This document shows, in pieces, positions 7,316-15,315 of a stretch of 22,995 nucleotides of DNA. The notes beneath the pieces are model-generated. The model was not told where the DNA came from. It made no database searches and saw only the letters and a list, made by a program, of their open reading frames with translations. The first letter of the stretch is position 1, and every line of letters begins with the position of its first letter. The position numbers and the translations under genes were made by a program. Source of the DNA: Streptomyces sp. NRRL F-4489 (lineage in GTDB: Bacteria > Actinomycetota > Actinomycetes > Streptomycetales > Streptomycetaceae); the NCBI RefSeq assembly GCF_001509485.1, contig NZ_LLZI01000292.1, positions 1-22,995 of the forward strand. Direction: 5' to 3'.

Positions 7316-8055
7316 CCGCGCCCGTCTTCCTCGTCGACGCGCTCGACGGCGTACGGGCCGGCGGCACGGTGACCCTGGACGGCCCCGAGGGGCGGCACGC
7401 GGTGTCGGTGCGGCGGCTGCGGGCCGGTGAGGACATCGTGCTGACCGACGGCTCCGGGACGGGCGCGGAGGGCACGGTCGCCGCCGTCGAGGGCAAGGAC
7501 CGGCTGATCGTCGCCGTCACCCGCCTGCGCACCGAGGAACCGCCGTCGCCCACGATCACCGTCGTCCAGGCGCTCCCCAAGGGCGACCGGGGCGAACTGG
7601 CGGTGGAGACCATGACGGAGACCGGCGTGGACGCCATCGTGCCGTGGCCGGCGGCGCGCTGCGTCACCCAGTGGAAGGGCGAACGGGCCGCGAAGTCACT
7701 GGCCAAGTGGCGGGCGACGGCCCGGGAGGCGGGCAAGCAGTCGCGCCGGCTGACCTTCCCCCGGGTCGCCGACCCGCTGACGACCAAGCAGGTGGCCGCG
7801 CTGCTCGCGGACGCCGACTTCGCCGCCGTCCTCCACGAGGAGGGCAGCACGCCGCTGGCCACCGCCGAACTCCCCGCCCAGGGCTCGATCGTGCTCGTCG
7901 TCGGCCCCGAGGGCGGCGTCGCCCCGGAGGAGCTGACGCTCTTCGCCGAGGCCGGCGCCAAGCCGTACCGCCTGGGCGCGTCCGTCCTGCGGACCTCGAC
8001 GGCCGGGACGGCGGCCACCGCGCTGCTGCTGGGGCGTACGGGGCGCTGGAGCTGA
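7312..8055 (+). CDS. rsmE: 16S rRNA (uracil(1498)-N3)-methyltransferase RsmE
   Basis: A 247-residue SPOUT-class methyltransferase that methylates N3 of U1498 in 16S rRNA using SAM. An N-terminal PUA-like domain (residues 1-75, with the GRHAVSVRRLRAGE motif) precedes the trefoil-knot domain. Knot signatures are QALPKGDR, EAGKQSRR, VVGPEGGVAPEEL and YRLGASVLRTSTAGTAA. The GTG start at 7312 overlaps the preceding stop (GTGA) and has a G-rich AGGTGGGG upstream. Position between dnaJ and the HIT gene is conserved in actinobacteria. Confidence 0.95.
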   Translation: MTAPVFLVDALDGVRAGGTVTLDGPEGRHAVSVRRLRAGEDIVLTDGSGTGAEGTVAAVEGKDRLIVAVTRLRTEEPPSPTITVVQALPKGDRGELAVETMTETGVDAIVPWPAARCVTQWKGERAAKSLAKWRATAREAGKQSRRLTFPRVADPLTTKQVAALLADADFAAVLHEEGSTPLATAELPAQGSIVLVVGPEGGVAPEELTLFAEAGAKPYRLGASVLRTSTAGTAATALLLGRTGRWS

Positions 8056-8059
8056 GTTC

Positions 8060-8096
8060 GGGGCCGGCCGGGCCGTCAAGGGCGCCGGCCGGCCCC
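8060..8096. terminator. Bidirectional terminator between rsmE and the OsmC gene
   Basis: A perfect 12-bp stem GGGGCCGGCCGG (8060-8071) pairs with CCGGCCGGCCCC (8085-8096) across a 13-nt loop. It lies between two convergent stops (8055 and 8106) and can serve both strands. Confidence 0.85.
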
Positions 8097-8105
8097 CGGC
8101 TTCCC

Positions 8106-8537
8106 TCAGGGCAGCAGCTCGGCGTTCAGCTGGATGTTCTTGACGCCCGCCAGCGCCTGGCTGACCGGGCAGTTCTTCTTGGCGTCCTCGGCCGCCGCCT
8201 GGAAGTCCTCCTCCGACAGGCCGGGCACCCGGGCCTTGACGGTCAGCACGATGCCGGTGATGCCCTCGCCCGGCTGGAAGGTGACATCGGCCCGGGTGTC
8301 GACGCTCTCCACGGTGTGGCCCTTGCCGGCCAGGCCGTGCGAGAAGGCCATGGAGTAGCAGGACGAGTGGGCCGCGGCGATCAGCTCCTCCGGGCTGGTC
8401 CGGCCGCCCGGCTCCTCCGAGCGGGCGGGCCAGCTCACCTCGTAGCTCCCGGCCTTGGAGGATTCCAGGGCGACGGTGCCCTTGCCCTGGAGGAGGTTGC
8501 CTTCCCAGTGGGTGGCGGCGGTGCGCGTGGTTGCCAT
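8106..8537 (-). CDS. OsmC-family peroxiredoxin
   Basis: A 143-residue OsmC/Ohr-superfamily protein. Both redox cysteines are present: C60 in AAAHSSCYSMAF and C123 in KKNCPVSQAL. The N-terminal AATHWEGNLLQGKG and TSPEELIAAAH segments are closer to OsmC than to Ohr. Such enzymes reduce organic hydroperoxides in the cytoplasm using dihydrolipoamide or low-molecular-weight thiols. The ATG at 8537 has GGGAG 9 nt upstream; the longer open frame reaching towards 8963 lacks family similarity. TAAGCT (8581-8586, minus) could be its -10. It is divergent from the HIT gene and convergent with rsmE. Confidence 0.93.
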   Translation of the reverse strand: MATTRTAATHWEGNLLQGKGTVALESSKAGSYEVSWPARSEEPGGRTSPEELIAAAHSSCYSMAFSHGLAGKGHTVESVDTRADVTFQPGEGITGIVLTVKARVPGLSEEDFQAAAEDAKKNCPVSQALAGVKNIQLNAELLP

Positions 8538-8580
8538 GGTGCGTACTCCCGTTCGCGGGGCCAATGCGGTCTGAGCGCCC

Positions 8581-8586
8581 AGCTTA
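8581..8586 (-). promoter_or_regulatory. Candidate -10 of the OsmC gene
   Basis: TAAGCT on the minus strand matches TANNNT and would give a leader of roughly 35-40 nt containing the GGGAG ribosome site. No good -35 is seen. Confidence 0.3.
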
Positions 8587-8692
8587 GGGCGGCCCGGCCG
8601 CGAAGCGCGGGACCGCACGGGCCGGACCGGGGGGCCGCCGGGCCGGGCATCGCGGGACGGCCCGGCCCCCGGGGCCCGCAGGGGTGATCGGC

Positions 8693-8698
8693 TAGCAT
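8693..8698 (+). promoter_or_regulatory. Candidate -10 of the HIT-rnz operon
   Basis: TAGCAT matches TANNNT about 60 nt before the HIT GTG, in the divergent gap with the OsmC gene. The -35 region is not recognisable. Confidence 0.35.
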
Positions 8699-8757
8699 CC
8701 GGAGGGCGTGCGCACCGTGCGTACGCCGCATGCCGCGCGACCCGGGAGGAGCCACCG

Positions 8758-9117
8758 GTGGCGGGAGAACCGCAGGCCGACTGCCTGTTCTGCAAGATCG
8801 TGGCGGGGGAGGTGCCGGCGACGATCGTCCGCGAGACCGACACCACCGTCGCGTTCCGCGACATCAACCCCCAGGCCCCGACGCACATCCTGGTGATCCC
8901 CAAGGCCCACCACCCCAACGCCGCGGCGCTCGCCGCCGCCGAGCCGCAGGTCATCGCCGACATACTGTGCGAATCCCGCGAGATCGCGGCCGCGGAGCAG
9001 ATCGAGGAGACCGGCTACCGCGTCGTCTTCAACACCGGCGCCGGCGCCGGCCAGACCGTCTTCCACGCCCATCTGCACGTCCTCGGGGGCCGCGGCCTCC
9101 AGTGGCCCCCCGGGTAA
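8758..9117 (+). CDS. HIT-family nucleotide-binding protein (Hint branch)
   Basis: A 119-residue histidine-triad protein. The triad HAHLHV (H103, H105, H107) is complete, with H105 or H107 expected at the catalytic site by family alignment. The N-terminal DCLFCKIVAGEVP carries the CxxC pair (C9, C12) of zinc-containing Hint proteins. Family members hydrolyse nucleoside phosphoramidates and aminoacyl-AMP. The GTG start at 8758 has a strong GGGAGGAG 6-7 nt upstream. RNase Z begins 6 nt after its TAA stop, so they form one operon. Confidence 0.95.
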   Translation: MAGEPQADCLFCKIVAGEVPATIVRETDTTVAFRDINPQAPTHILVIPKAHHPNAAALAAAEPQVIADILCESREIAAAEQIEETGYRVVFNTGAGAGQTVFHAHLHVLGGRGLQWPPG

Positions 9118-9123
9118 CGAGCC

Positions 9124-10029
9124 ATGTCGGTACGTGAACTGGTCGTCCTCGGAACCGCCAGCCAGGTTCCCACCCGGCACCGCAACCACAACGGCTACCT
9201 GCTGCGGTGGGACGGCCAGGGGCTGCTCTTCGACCCCGGGGAGGGCACCCAGCGGCAGATGCTGCGGGCCGGCGTCGCCGCCCACGACATCAACCGGATC
9301 TGCGTCACCCACTTCCACGGCGACCACTCGCTGGGCCTGGCCGGGGTGATCCAGCGGATCAACCTCGACCGGGTGCCGCACCCGGTCACCGCCCACTACC
9401 CCGCCAGCGGCGAGCGGTTCTTCGAGCGGCTGCGCTACGCCACCGCCTACCGGGAGACGGTCCGCATCGCCCAGCGCCCGGTGGCCGCCGACGGCGAACT
9501 GGACCGCGCCGAGGGCTACGTCCTCCAGGCGCGCCGCCTCTCGCACCCCGTCGAGTCGTACGGCTACCGCCTCACCGAGCCGGACGGCCGGCGGATGCTG
9601 CCCGAACGGCTCGCCGCCCGCGGCATCACCGGCCCGGACATCGGCCGCCTCCAACGGGACGGCGAACTGAACGGCGTCACCCTGGACGAGGTCAGCGAGG
9701 TCCGGCCCGGACAGAGCTTCGCGTTCGTCATGGACACCCGGCTGTGCGACGGCGTGCACGCGCTCGCGGCGGGCGCGGACATGCTGGTGATCGAGTCGAC
9801 GTTCCTCGACGACGACGTCCAACTCGCCGAGGAGTACGGACACTTGACGGCAGGTCAGGCCGCGCGGGTGGCGGCCGAGGCGGGCGTGCGGCACCTCGTC
9901 CTGACGCACTTCTCGCAGCGCTACGCCGACCCCGAGGACTTCGCGCGGCAGGCCCGCGCGGCCGGCTACACCGGCGAACTCACCATCGCCCGGGACCTGA
10001 TGCGGGTACCGCTCCCCAAGAGGCGCTGA
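9124..10029 (+). CDS. rnz: Ribonuclease Z (tRNA 3' endonuclease)
   Basis: A 301-residue MBL-fold RNase Z that cuts tRNA precursors after the discriminator base. Seen: the N-terminal [19 protein letters not shown], the metal motif THFHGDH (H63, H65, D67, H68), a VMDTRLCDG segment with the metal-bridging Asp, the ESTFLDDD region and LTHFSQRY near the C-terminus. Length is typical of the bacterial short form. The ATG lies 6 nt after the HIT stop, so translation is probably coupled. An arylsulfatase-like activity is possible in relatives, but the TRHRN and HFSQRY blocks support RNase Z. Confidence 0.94.
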   Translation: MSVRELVVLGTASQVPTRHRNHNGYLLRWDGQGLLFDPGEGTQRQMLRAGVAAHDINRICVTHFHGDHSLGLAGVIQRINLDRVPHPVTAHYPASGERFFERLRYATAYRETVRIAQRPVAADGELDRAEGYVLQARRLSHPVESYGYRLTEPDGRRMLPERLAARGITGPDIGRLQRDGELNGVTLDEVSEVRPGQSFAFVMDTRLCDGVHALAAGADMLVIESTFLDDDVQLAEEYGHLTAGQAARVAAEAGVRHLVLTHFSQRYADPEDFARQARAAGYTGELTIARDLMRVPLPKRR

Positions 10030-10054
10030 GCCGCCCCGGCGCCCCTGAGCCGCG

Positions 10055-10081
10055 CCCCGGCGCCCCTGGGGAGCGCCGGGG
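10055..10081. terminator. Terminator hairpin between rnz and the acid phosphatase
   Basis: CCCCGGCGC (10055-10063) pairs with GCGCCGGGG (10073-10081) across a 9-nt loop between two convergent genes. The left arm is part of a 14-bp direct repeat, CCCCGGCGCCCCTG, first present at about 10034 without a partner arm. Confidence 0.8.
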
Positions 10082-10103
10082 GCCGCGCGCCCTGACGGGG
10101 GCC

Positions 10104-10922
10104 TTACGGCAGGTAGTACATCGGGTTCGGCAGCTTGAACGTGCGCTGGGCCGCCCCGCCCGCCAGGTCGCTGTACTGGTCGCCGAAGTTGGCGACGATC
10201 CGGTAGCCCAGCGACTCGATGTGCTTCCGGGTGCCCGACTTGAAGCCGATGGTCGAACAGGTCGTACCGCACGGCAGGTAGTCCGCCGGGTGGTCCTTGT
10301 CCTTCAGGAAGACGTGCGCGCGGTCCAGCGGGACGTCGTAGCCGACGTTCTTGAGGTTGCGCACGCTCCAGTCGCGCTGCGCCTCCTTGCGGCCGGTCAC
10401 GAAGAAGACCTCGGCGCCCTTGGAGTGCGCCCAGTTGACCAGGTCGTTCATGCCGAAGACCGGGGCCATGTCGGTGTGCTCGAGGTACTCATCCTGGGAC
10501 TTCGGGGTGAAGTTGAAGCCGACCTTCAGCTCGTAGTTGTAGGTCAGCAGGGTGGTGTCGTCCATGTCCAGGACGATGGCCGGCTTGGCGTTCCCGCCCT
10601 TCCCGGCCTTCCCGCCTGTCTCGCCCTTCTTGGCCAGCGCGCCGGCCAGGTAAGTGCGCGCCTTGGCCTCGATGCCGCGGACCTGGCGGGCGTAGTTGCT
10701 GGTGGGCGAGGCGTAGTGCTCGCCGTCGGCCGCCACCGTGTCGCCGTAGTACGCCTTGATCTTGTCCTCGACCAGCGTGACGTTCGGGATCTCCTTGTCG
10801 GTGCGCGGTACGGAGTGCTCGGCGGTGGCCTGGCCGGCGGCGAACAGCGTGCTGCCGGCGACGAGCGCGGCGGCCACCGCCCCGCCGAGGCGGGCGCGTC
10901 GGGAGAGGGCGGGACGGGGCAT
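10104..10922 (-). CDS. Secreted HAD-superfamily acid phosphatase
   Basis: A 272-residue exported phosphatase of the HAD class III (acid phosphatase B/C-type) family. A Sec signal peptide is evident: basic start (RRARLGG), hydrophobic stretch 13-29 and probable cleavage after ATA (about residue 34). HAD motif I is VLDMDDTTL with D119 nucleophile and D121; motif II is near FFVTGR, and ANFGDQYSDL supplies the C-terminal acidic motif. A Gly/Lys-rich linker (97-112) precedes the catalytic core, a local expansion. It probably releases phosphate from external phosphomonoesters. The ATG at 10922 has AAGGAG 7 nt upstream. No clear PHO box was identified, though a 9-bp repeat lies just upstream. Confidence 0.9.
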   Translation of the reverse strand: MPRPALSRRARLGGAVAAALVAGSTLFAAGQATAEHSVPRTDKEIPNVTLVEDKIKAYYGDTVAADGEHYASPTSNYARQVRGIEAKARTYLAGALAKKGETGGKAGKGGNAKPAIVLDMDDTTLLTYNYELKVGFNFTPKSQDEYLEHTDMAPVFGMNDLVNWAHSKGAEVFFVTGRKEAQRDWSVRNLKNVGYDVPLDRAHVFLKDKDHPADYLPCGTTCSTIGFKSGTRKHIESLGYRIVANFGDQYSDLAGGAAQRTFKLPNPMYYLP

Positions 10923-11234
10923 GCGCGGCTCCTTGAGAAGCGGTCATGAACGGCCGGGGACGGTCATGAGGCGGACGGAAAACGTTCCGGTAGGTCTAAC
11001 AGAGGCCGTGCGGCGGTATCTACGCGCGGAGATTAAAGGATTCGTAAAGGTGGGGCGAGAGGGGTTTGCTCAACTGGCTCCGAAGCCACAGCCCTTGCCG
11101 GCGTTCCCCCGGGGACCGGACCACCAGGGACGATCCCCCGCCCCCGGCCGCGCCGCCCGCGTCCGGTGTGGCACAACCCGGCGGCGGTGCGCCACAGTGG
11201 TCCCGTACGCGATCTTCGAAGAGGGGCGGTACCG
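10923..11234. other. Divergent control region, acid phosphatase / mscR
   Basis: This 312-bp gap separates divergent starts and has no supported gene. It holds CGGTCATGA twice (10941-10949 and 10961-10969, 20-bp offset), an AT-rich island around 11030-11050 that stands out from its surroundings, and an inverted repeat TGTGGC (11167-11172) / GCCACA (11191-11196) about 40 bp before the mscR start. Promoters must lie here, but no -35/-10 pair is convincing. Confidence 0.7.
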
Positions 11235-12320
11235 ATGGCACAGGAAGTGCGCGGCGTCGTGGCGCCGGGGAAGAACGAAGCGGTCCGGCTGGAGACCGTC
11301 GTGGTGCCCGATCCCGGGCCCGGCGAGGCCGTCGTGAAAATCCAGGCGTGCGGCGTGTGCCACACCGACCTGCACTACAAGCAGGGCGGGATCAACGACG
11401 ACTTCCCGTTCCTGCTGGGCCACGAGGCGTCCGGTGTGGTGGAGTCGGTCGGCCCGGACGTCACCGACATCGCCCCCGGGGACTTCGTCATCCTCAACTG
11501 GCGGGCGGTCTGCGGCGCCTGCCGGGCGTGTCTGCGCGGACGGCCCCAGTACTGCTTCAACACCCACAACGCCCGGCAGAAGATGACCCTCACGGACGGC
11601 ACGGAGCTGACCCCGGCGCTGGGCATCGGCGCGTTCGCCGAGAAGACGCTGGTCGCCGCCGGGCAGTGCACCAAGGTCGACCCGGCGGTCTCCCCGGCCG
11701 TCGCGGGCCTGCTGGGCTGCGGGGTGATGGCCGGGATCGGCGCCGCGATCAACACCGGCGGGGTCGGCCGCGGCGACTCGGTCGCGGTCATCGGCTGCGG
11801 CGGCGTCGGCGACGCGGCGGTGGTCGGCGCCCGGCTGGCCGGCGCGGCGAAGATCATCGCCGTCGACATCGACGACCGCAAGCTGACCACCGCCCGCACC
11901 ATGGGCGCCACCCACACCGTCAACTCCCGCACCACCGACCCCGTAGAAGCCATCCGCGAACTCACCGGCGGCTTCGGCGCGGACGTCGTCATCGACGCGG
12001 TCGGCCGCCCGGAGACGTACCGGCAGGCGTTCTACGCCCGCGACCTGGCCGGCACCGTCGTCCTGGTCGGCGTCCCCACCCCCGAGATGACCCTGGAACT
12101 CCCCCTGCTGGACGTCTTCGGCCGCGGCGGCGCCCTGAAGTCGTCCTGGTACGGCGACTGCCTGCCGTCCCGGGACTTCCCGATGCTGATCGACCTGCAC
12201 CAGCAGGGCCGGATCGACCTCGGCGGCTTCGTCACCGAGACCATCGGGATCGACGAGGTTGAGCGGGCCTTCGACCGGATGCACGCCGGCGACGTCCTGC
12301 GCTCGGTGGTGGTGCTGTGA
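11235..12320 (+). CDS. mscR: S-(hydroxymethyl)mycothiol dehydrogenase
   Basis: A 361-residue zinc alcohol dehydrogenase of the class III-like, mycothiol-dependent formaldehyde dehydrogenase group. It oxidises the mycothiol-formaldehyde adduct with NAD+ and may also reduce S-nitrosomycothiol. Catalytic zinc ligands are C42 (ACGVCHTD) and H63-E64 (LGHEASG), with C162 in LLGCGVM as likely partner. The structural zinc Cys set is C93, C96, C99, C107. The Rossmann motif is GCGGVG at 187-192. Length equals that of the mycobacterial enzyme. ATG 11235 is chosen by alignment to the family N-terminus, with a purine-rich GAGGGGCGG upstream; the upstream extension to 11166 has no similarity. It is coupled to the next MBL gene, a pairing also seen in mycobacteria. 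Confidence 0.94.
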   Translation: MAQEVRGVVAPGKNEAVRLETVVVPDPGPGEAVVKIQACGVCHTDLHYKQGGINDDFPFLLGHEASGVVESVGPDVTDIAPGDFVILNWRAVCGACRACLRGRPQYCFNTHNARQKMTLTDGTELTPALGIGAFAEKTLVAAGQCTKVDPAVSPAVAGLLGCGVMAGIGAAINTGGVGRGDSVAVIGCGGVGDAAVVGARLAGAAKIIAVDIDDRKLTTARTMGATHTVNSRTTDPVEAIRELTGGFGADVVIDAVGRPETYRQAFYARDLAGTVVLVGVPTPEMTLELPLLDVFGRGGALKSSWYGDCLPSRDFPMLIDLHQQGRIDLGGFVTETIGIDEVERAFDRMHAGDVLRSVVVL

Positions 12321-12949
12321 TGACCGCGCGCATCGACCACCTCGTCACCTCCGGGACGTTCTCCCTGGACGGCGGCACCTGGGACGTCGACAACAACGTC
12401 TGGATCGTCGGGGACGGCGCGGAGGCGATCGTCATCGACGCCGCGCACGACGCCGACGCCATCCTCCGCGCCCTCGACGGGCGCACCCTGCGCGCGATCG
12501 TCTGCACCCACGCGCACAACGACCACATCGACGCCGCGCCGGCGCTGGCCGCCCGCACCGGCGCGCGGATCCTGCTGCACGCCGACGACCTGCCGCTGTG
12601 GAAGCAGACCCACCCGGACACCGCGCCCGACGCGCATCTGTCGGACGGCCAGGTGCTGACCATCGCCGGAACGGACCTGACGGTGCTGCACACGCCCGGC
12701 CACGCGCCCGGCGCGGTCTGCCTCTACGCCCCCGACCTGAACACCGTCTTCACCGGCGACACCCTCTTCCGCGGCGGCCCCGGCGCCACCGGCCGCTCCT
12801 TCTCCGACTTCCCCACCATCATCGACTCCCTCCGCGACCGCCTCCTCCCCCTCCCCCCGGACACCCTCGTCCGCCCCGGCCACGGCGACCCCACCACCAT
12901 CGGCACGGAAGCCCCTCACCTGGCGGAGTGGGTGGCTCGGGGGCACTGA
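12320..12949 (+). CDS. MBL-fold hydrolase coupled to mscR
   Basis: A 209-residue metallo-beta-lactamase-fold protein of the glyoxalase II-like type. Metal ligands are complete: THAHNDH (H64, H66, D68, H69), TPGHAPG, FTGDTLF and RPGHGD. The ATG shares its A with the TGA stop of mscR (TGATG), indicating translational coupling. MBL proteins sit next to mscR in other mycothiol producers, so hydrolysis of S-formyl-mycothiol or a related thioester to complete formaldehyde oxidation is a reasonable inference, not proven. The gene ends shortly before repeat copy 2. Confidence 0.9.
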   Translation: MTARIDHLVTSGTFSLDGGTWDVDNNVWIVGDGAEAIVIDAAHDADAILRALDGRTLRAIVCTHAHNDHIDAAPALAARTGARILLHADDLPLWKQTHPDTAPDAHLSDGQVLTIAGTDLTVLHTPGHAPGAVCLYAPDLNTVFTGDTLFRGGPGATGRSFSDFPTIIDSLRDRLLPLPPDTLVRPGHGDPTTIGTEAPHLAEWVARGH

Positions 12950-12976
12950 GGGGGCGTGCCGGGGGGGAGGGTGGGG

Positions 12977-13062
12977 CCCGTAGGGGGCGTGCGAACGGAT
13001 CCCGTAGGGGGCGCGAGGCCCCCCTGCGGGCCCCAACGCGCCGCCGGGGGGCGGCTATTCCC
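12977..13062. repeat. Dispersed hairpin repeat, copy 2
   Basis: It starts with the short unit CCCGTAGGGGGCG (12977-12989) and GCGAACGGA, also present in copy 1. The main hairpin follows: CCCGTAGGGGG (13001-13011) pairs with CCCCCTGCGGG (13020-13030) through one G-T wobble. The CCCCAACGCG and TATTCCC flanks (to 13062) match the other copies. It lies downstream of the MBL gene and downstream of the convergent CbrC gene, so it may end both transcripts. Confidence 0.8.
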
Positions 13063-13064
13063 GA

Positions 13065-13087
13065 GGAGAGGGAGGGGCGACCTCTCC
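13065..13087. terminator. Small hairpin beyond repeat copy 2
   Basis: GGAGAGG (13065-13071) pairs with CCTCTCC (13081-13087) around a 9-nt loop. A second short stem (TCGCC/GGCGA, about 13172-13186) directly follows the CbrC stop on the minus strand. Either may help termination between the convergent genes. Confidence 0.5.
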
Positions 13088-13190
13088 GGCGGTGCTGTGC
13101 TGTGCGGTGGCCTTACGGGTCATCTGATGTGGCGTGTTCTGCCCCTCAGCACCCCCCCGGTCCCCGACGACTCGCCCGAGCAGGCGACTT

Positions 13191-13724
13191 CTAGGACGCG
13201 TCGGTGTAGGCGAGATGGGTGCCGCAGACGGTGCAGCGGAAGAGCATGGCGGTTGCCCCGACGCCCAGGTGGGTCAGGAAGTGCTCAAGCTGCTTTTCGT
13301 CGTGCCAGCCGTCGAGGCGCATGTCGGTCCGCAGCTGGTCGAGGGCTTCGGGACGCGCCGCCAGCTCGGTGTACCCGACTTCGCCCACGAAGGCGGCCGC
13401 GTCCTGGCAGTGGACGAGCCAGTGCGGGTCCTGCCAGGCGTGGAAGCCAGGGGTGCGGCGAGTGACTTCGTGCAGAACGTCCTCGCTGACGCCGTCGAGC
13501 CCGTAGGAGTCGGTGAATTCACCCGCGAAGCGTTCGGCCGCGCTCCCGTCTGCGATGCACCACGGGCAGAAGCGTCCATCGACCTCGTGCGCGGTGTAGA
13601 AGGTGGCCGTGTAGATCCATCCCCTGTCGCGCTTGCAGCAGTCGCACGTCTCGGCGGCCACGCGGATGGACCCGCTCGCCAGAGGGTCCGGGTGATAGCG
13701 GAAGAAGGGCAGGCTCGTACTCAC
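13191..13724 (-). CDS. CbrC family (UPF0167) protein
   Basis: A 177-residue protein recognised as CbrC family, named after an Escherichia coli gene linked to colicin E2 tolerance; biochemical function is unknown. The N-terminal LPFFRYHPDPLASGSI and cysteine motifs are characteristic: CDCC (27-30), CPWC (53-56) and a C-terminal CTVCGTH (C164, C167), suggesting zinc binding. There is no signal peptide or membrane segment. The GTG start at 13724 has GGGAG about 7 nt upstream. Base composition looks less GC-rich than its neighbours, and the gene lies between two direct copies of the hairpin repeat, consistent with accessory or acquired status. Confidence 0.88.
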   Translation of the reverse strand: MSTSLPFFRYHPDPLASGSIRVAAETCDCCKRDRGWIYTATFYTAHEVDGRFCPWCIADGSAAERFAGEFTDSYGLDGVSEDVLHEVTRRTPGFHAWQDPHWLVHCQDAAAFVGEVGYTELAARPEALDQLRTDMRLDGWHDEKQLEHFLTHLGVGATAMLFRCTVCGTHLAYTDAS

Positions 13725-13871
13725 CGCCGGCTCCCGACCTGCGCCCTGGTGGCCATGCCTGGTGATCCCATGGAGAGCAGTCTGCTGGCGGGCAGGTCCT
13801 CGATCAAGCGCGGCCTCGGACTCCTCGCGGCCCAGCCAATTGGGACGCGTTGCCAGGGGATGCCCGAACAG

Positions 13872-13934
13872 CCCGTAGGGGGCGCGAGGCCCCCCTGCGG
13901 GGCCCCAACGCGGCGCAGGGGAGCGGGTATTCCC
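13872..13934. repeat. Dispersed hairpin repeat, copy 3
   Basis: The stem CCCGTAGGGGG (13872-13882) pairs with CCCCCTGCGGG around a short loop. GGCCCCAACGCG and GGGTATTCCC follow, as in copies 1 and 2. It lies 3' of the minus-strand GH4 gene and 5' of the CbrC gene, so it could terminate GH4 mRNA. The short leading unit seen in copies 1 and 2 is absent. Confidence 0.8.
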
Positions 13935-13974
13935 GGGCGGGGATTCCCGGGGCGGGCGGGGAGGAAGGCCCCCG

Positions 13975-15315
13975 CTACGCCCCCTCTGCCGCTCGTTCGA
14001 GGATGTGGGAGGCGACTGTGGCGGAGTCGACCAGGGGGTGGAGGGCGAGGGCGCGGAGGGCGGCGTCGCGGTCTTTGTAGAGGGCGGCGTCGATGGTGGC
14101 GCGTTCGACGGACTTGATCTGGAGCATGAGGCCCAACTGGTCTTCGCGGAGCGGGGTGCAGGGGAGGGGGCGGGCGCCCTGGGAGGTGACCTCGCAGACG
14201 GTTTCGACGATCGCGTCGGGGGCGAGTTGCGGGACCGTGGTGCCGTTGCGGACGTTGAGGATGAGACGGCGGCCCGAGTTGCCGGCGATGGCGTGCATCA
14301 GGGCCAGCGCCACCCGGTCGTAGCCGCCGCCCTCCAGGTCGTGGCTGTCCCGCTGCCAGCCGCCGGTCGCCTCCCGGCTGTGCGCCATGTACGTCTCCTC
14401 GCGCTCCAGCCGGGTGCGCTCCCACAGCTCGTACACCGCGTCCGGTGAGCCGGCCGCGGCGGCGCGTTCGAAGAAGCCGCCCTGCTGGTGGTCGAGGAAT
14501 TCGCCGCGGGTCTGGGCCGTGTCCTGTATGGAGTGCAGGGTCTCGCGGCGGAAGTAGTAGTAGTGCAGGTATTCGTTGGGGAGGGCGCCCAGGACGCGCA
14601 GCCATTCGGCGCCGAAGAGGCGGCCTTCCTCGAAGGAGCCGAGGGCGGACTCGTCGGCCAGGAGGGCGGGGAGCACGTCGGTGCCGTCCACGGTCAACGA
14701 CCGCAGCCAGCCGAGGTGGTTGAGGCCCACGTAGTCGTAGCCGGAGCGGGCCGGGTCCTTCAGGGCCGCCGGGTCGGCGCCGGCCGCCCGGGCCGCGCGG
14801 CGCACCAGCCCCACGGGCGAGTCGCAGATGCCGATGACCCGGTCGCCCAGCACCTGCGCCATCGCCTCGGTCACCATCCCGGCGGGATTGGTGAAGTTGA
14901 TGACCCAGGCGCCCGGCGCGAGCGCCGCGACGCGTTCGGCGATGTGCAGCGCCACCGGGATCGTCCGCAGCCCGTAGAGGATCCCGCCCGCGCCGACCGT
15001 CTCCTGGCCCAGCACCCCTTCCGCCAGCGGGATCCGCTCGTCCCGGATGCGGCCCTCCGTGCCGCCGACCCGTATGGCGGAGAAGACGAAGTCGGCGCCC
15101 GTCAGCGCCGCGTCGAGCGATTCCGCCACCCGTACGGGTACCGGTGACGGACGGCCCTGTGCCAGCCGGGCCAGCACGCCGGAGATCACCGCGACCCGCG
15201 CGGGATCGGTGTCGTACAGCGTCAGCTCGGAGACCGAGCGGGCCGGATCGTCCAGGAGGGCGCGGTAGACCAGCGGCACCCGGAAGCCGCCGCCGCCGAG
15301 AATGGTGAGCCTCAT
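13975..15315 (-). CDS. GH4 family 6-phospho-beta-glucosidase-like enzyme
   Basis: A 446-residue glycoside hydrolase family 4 protein. GH4 enzymes use NAD+ and Mn2+ in an oxidation-elimination mechanism, usually on 6-phospho-glycosides. Seen: the N-terminal Rossmann motif ILGGGGFR (5-12), TNPAG (142-146), GICDSP with C164 and GLNHLGW with H200 (the metal-ligand pair), and NEYLHYYYFRRE. These suit the 6-phospho-beta-glucosidase branch rather than alpha-galactosidases. The ATG at 15315 was kept because MRLTILGGGG is the standard family start. It is divergent from a PfkB kinase with under 70 bp between starts, suggesting shared regulation. No transporter or PTS gene is adjacent. Confidence 0.92.
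   Translation of the reverse strand: MRLTILGGGGFRVPLVYRALLDDPARSVSELTLYDTDPARVAVISGVLARLAQGRPSPVPVRVAESLDAALTGADFVFSAIRVGGTEGRIRDERIPLAEGVLGQETVGAGGILYGLRTIPVALHIAERVAALAPGAWVINFTNPAGMVTEAMAQVLGDRVIGICDSPVGLVRRAARAAGADPAALKDPARSGYDYVGLNHLGWLRSLTVDGTDVLPALLADESALGSFEEGRLFGAEWLRVLGALPNEYLHYYYFRRETLHSIQDTAQTRGEFLDHQQGGFFERAAAAGSPDAVYELWERTRLEREETYMAHSREATGGWQRDSHDLEGGGYDRVALALMHAIAGNSGRRLILNVRNGTTVPQLAPDAIVETVCEVTSQGARPLPCTPLREDQLGLMLQIKSVERATIDAALYKDRDAALRALALHPLVDSATVASHILERAAEGA

Noticed and set aside
9207..10949. A 580-codon plus-strand frame across rnz and the acid phosphatase
   Set aside because: It is out of frame with rnz and antisense to the acid phosphatase, both of which are well supported.
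10923..11234. PHO box or sigma-B type promoter in the divergent region
   Set aside because: The GTTCA-like and GGTAT-like matches are isolated and lack correct spacing to partner elements.
13740..13870. A possible short peptide frame or recombination-site remnant between the CbrC gene and repeat copy 3
   Set aside because: No start with a ribosome site, no repeated attachment-like core and no tRNA end were seen.
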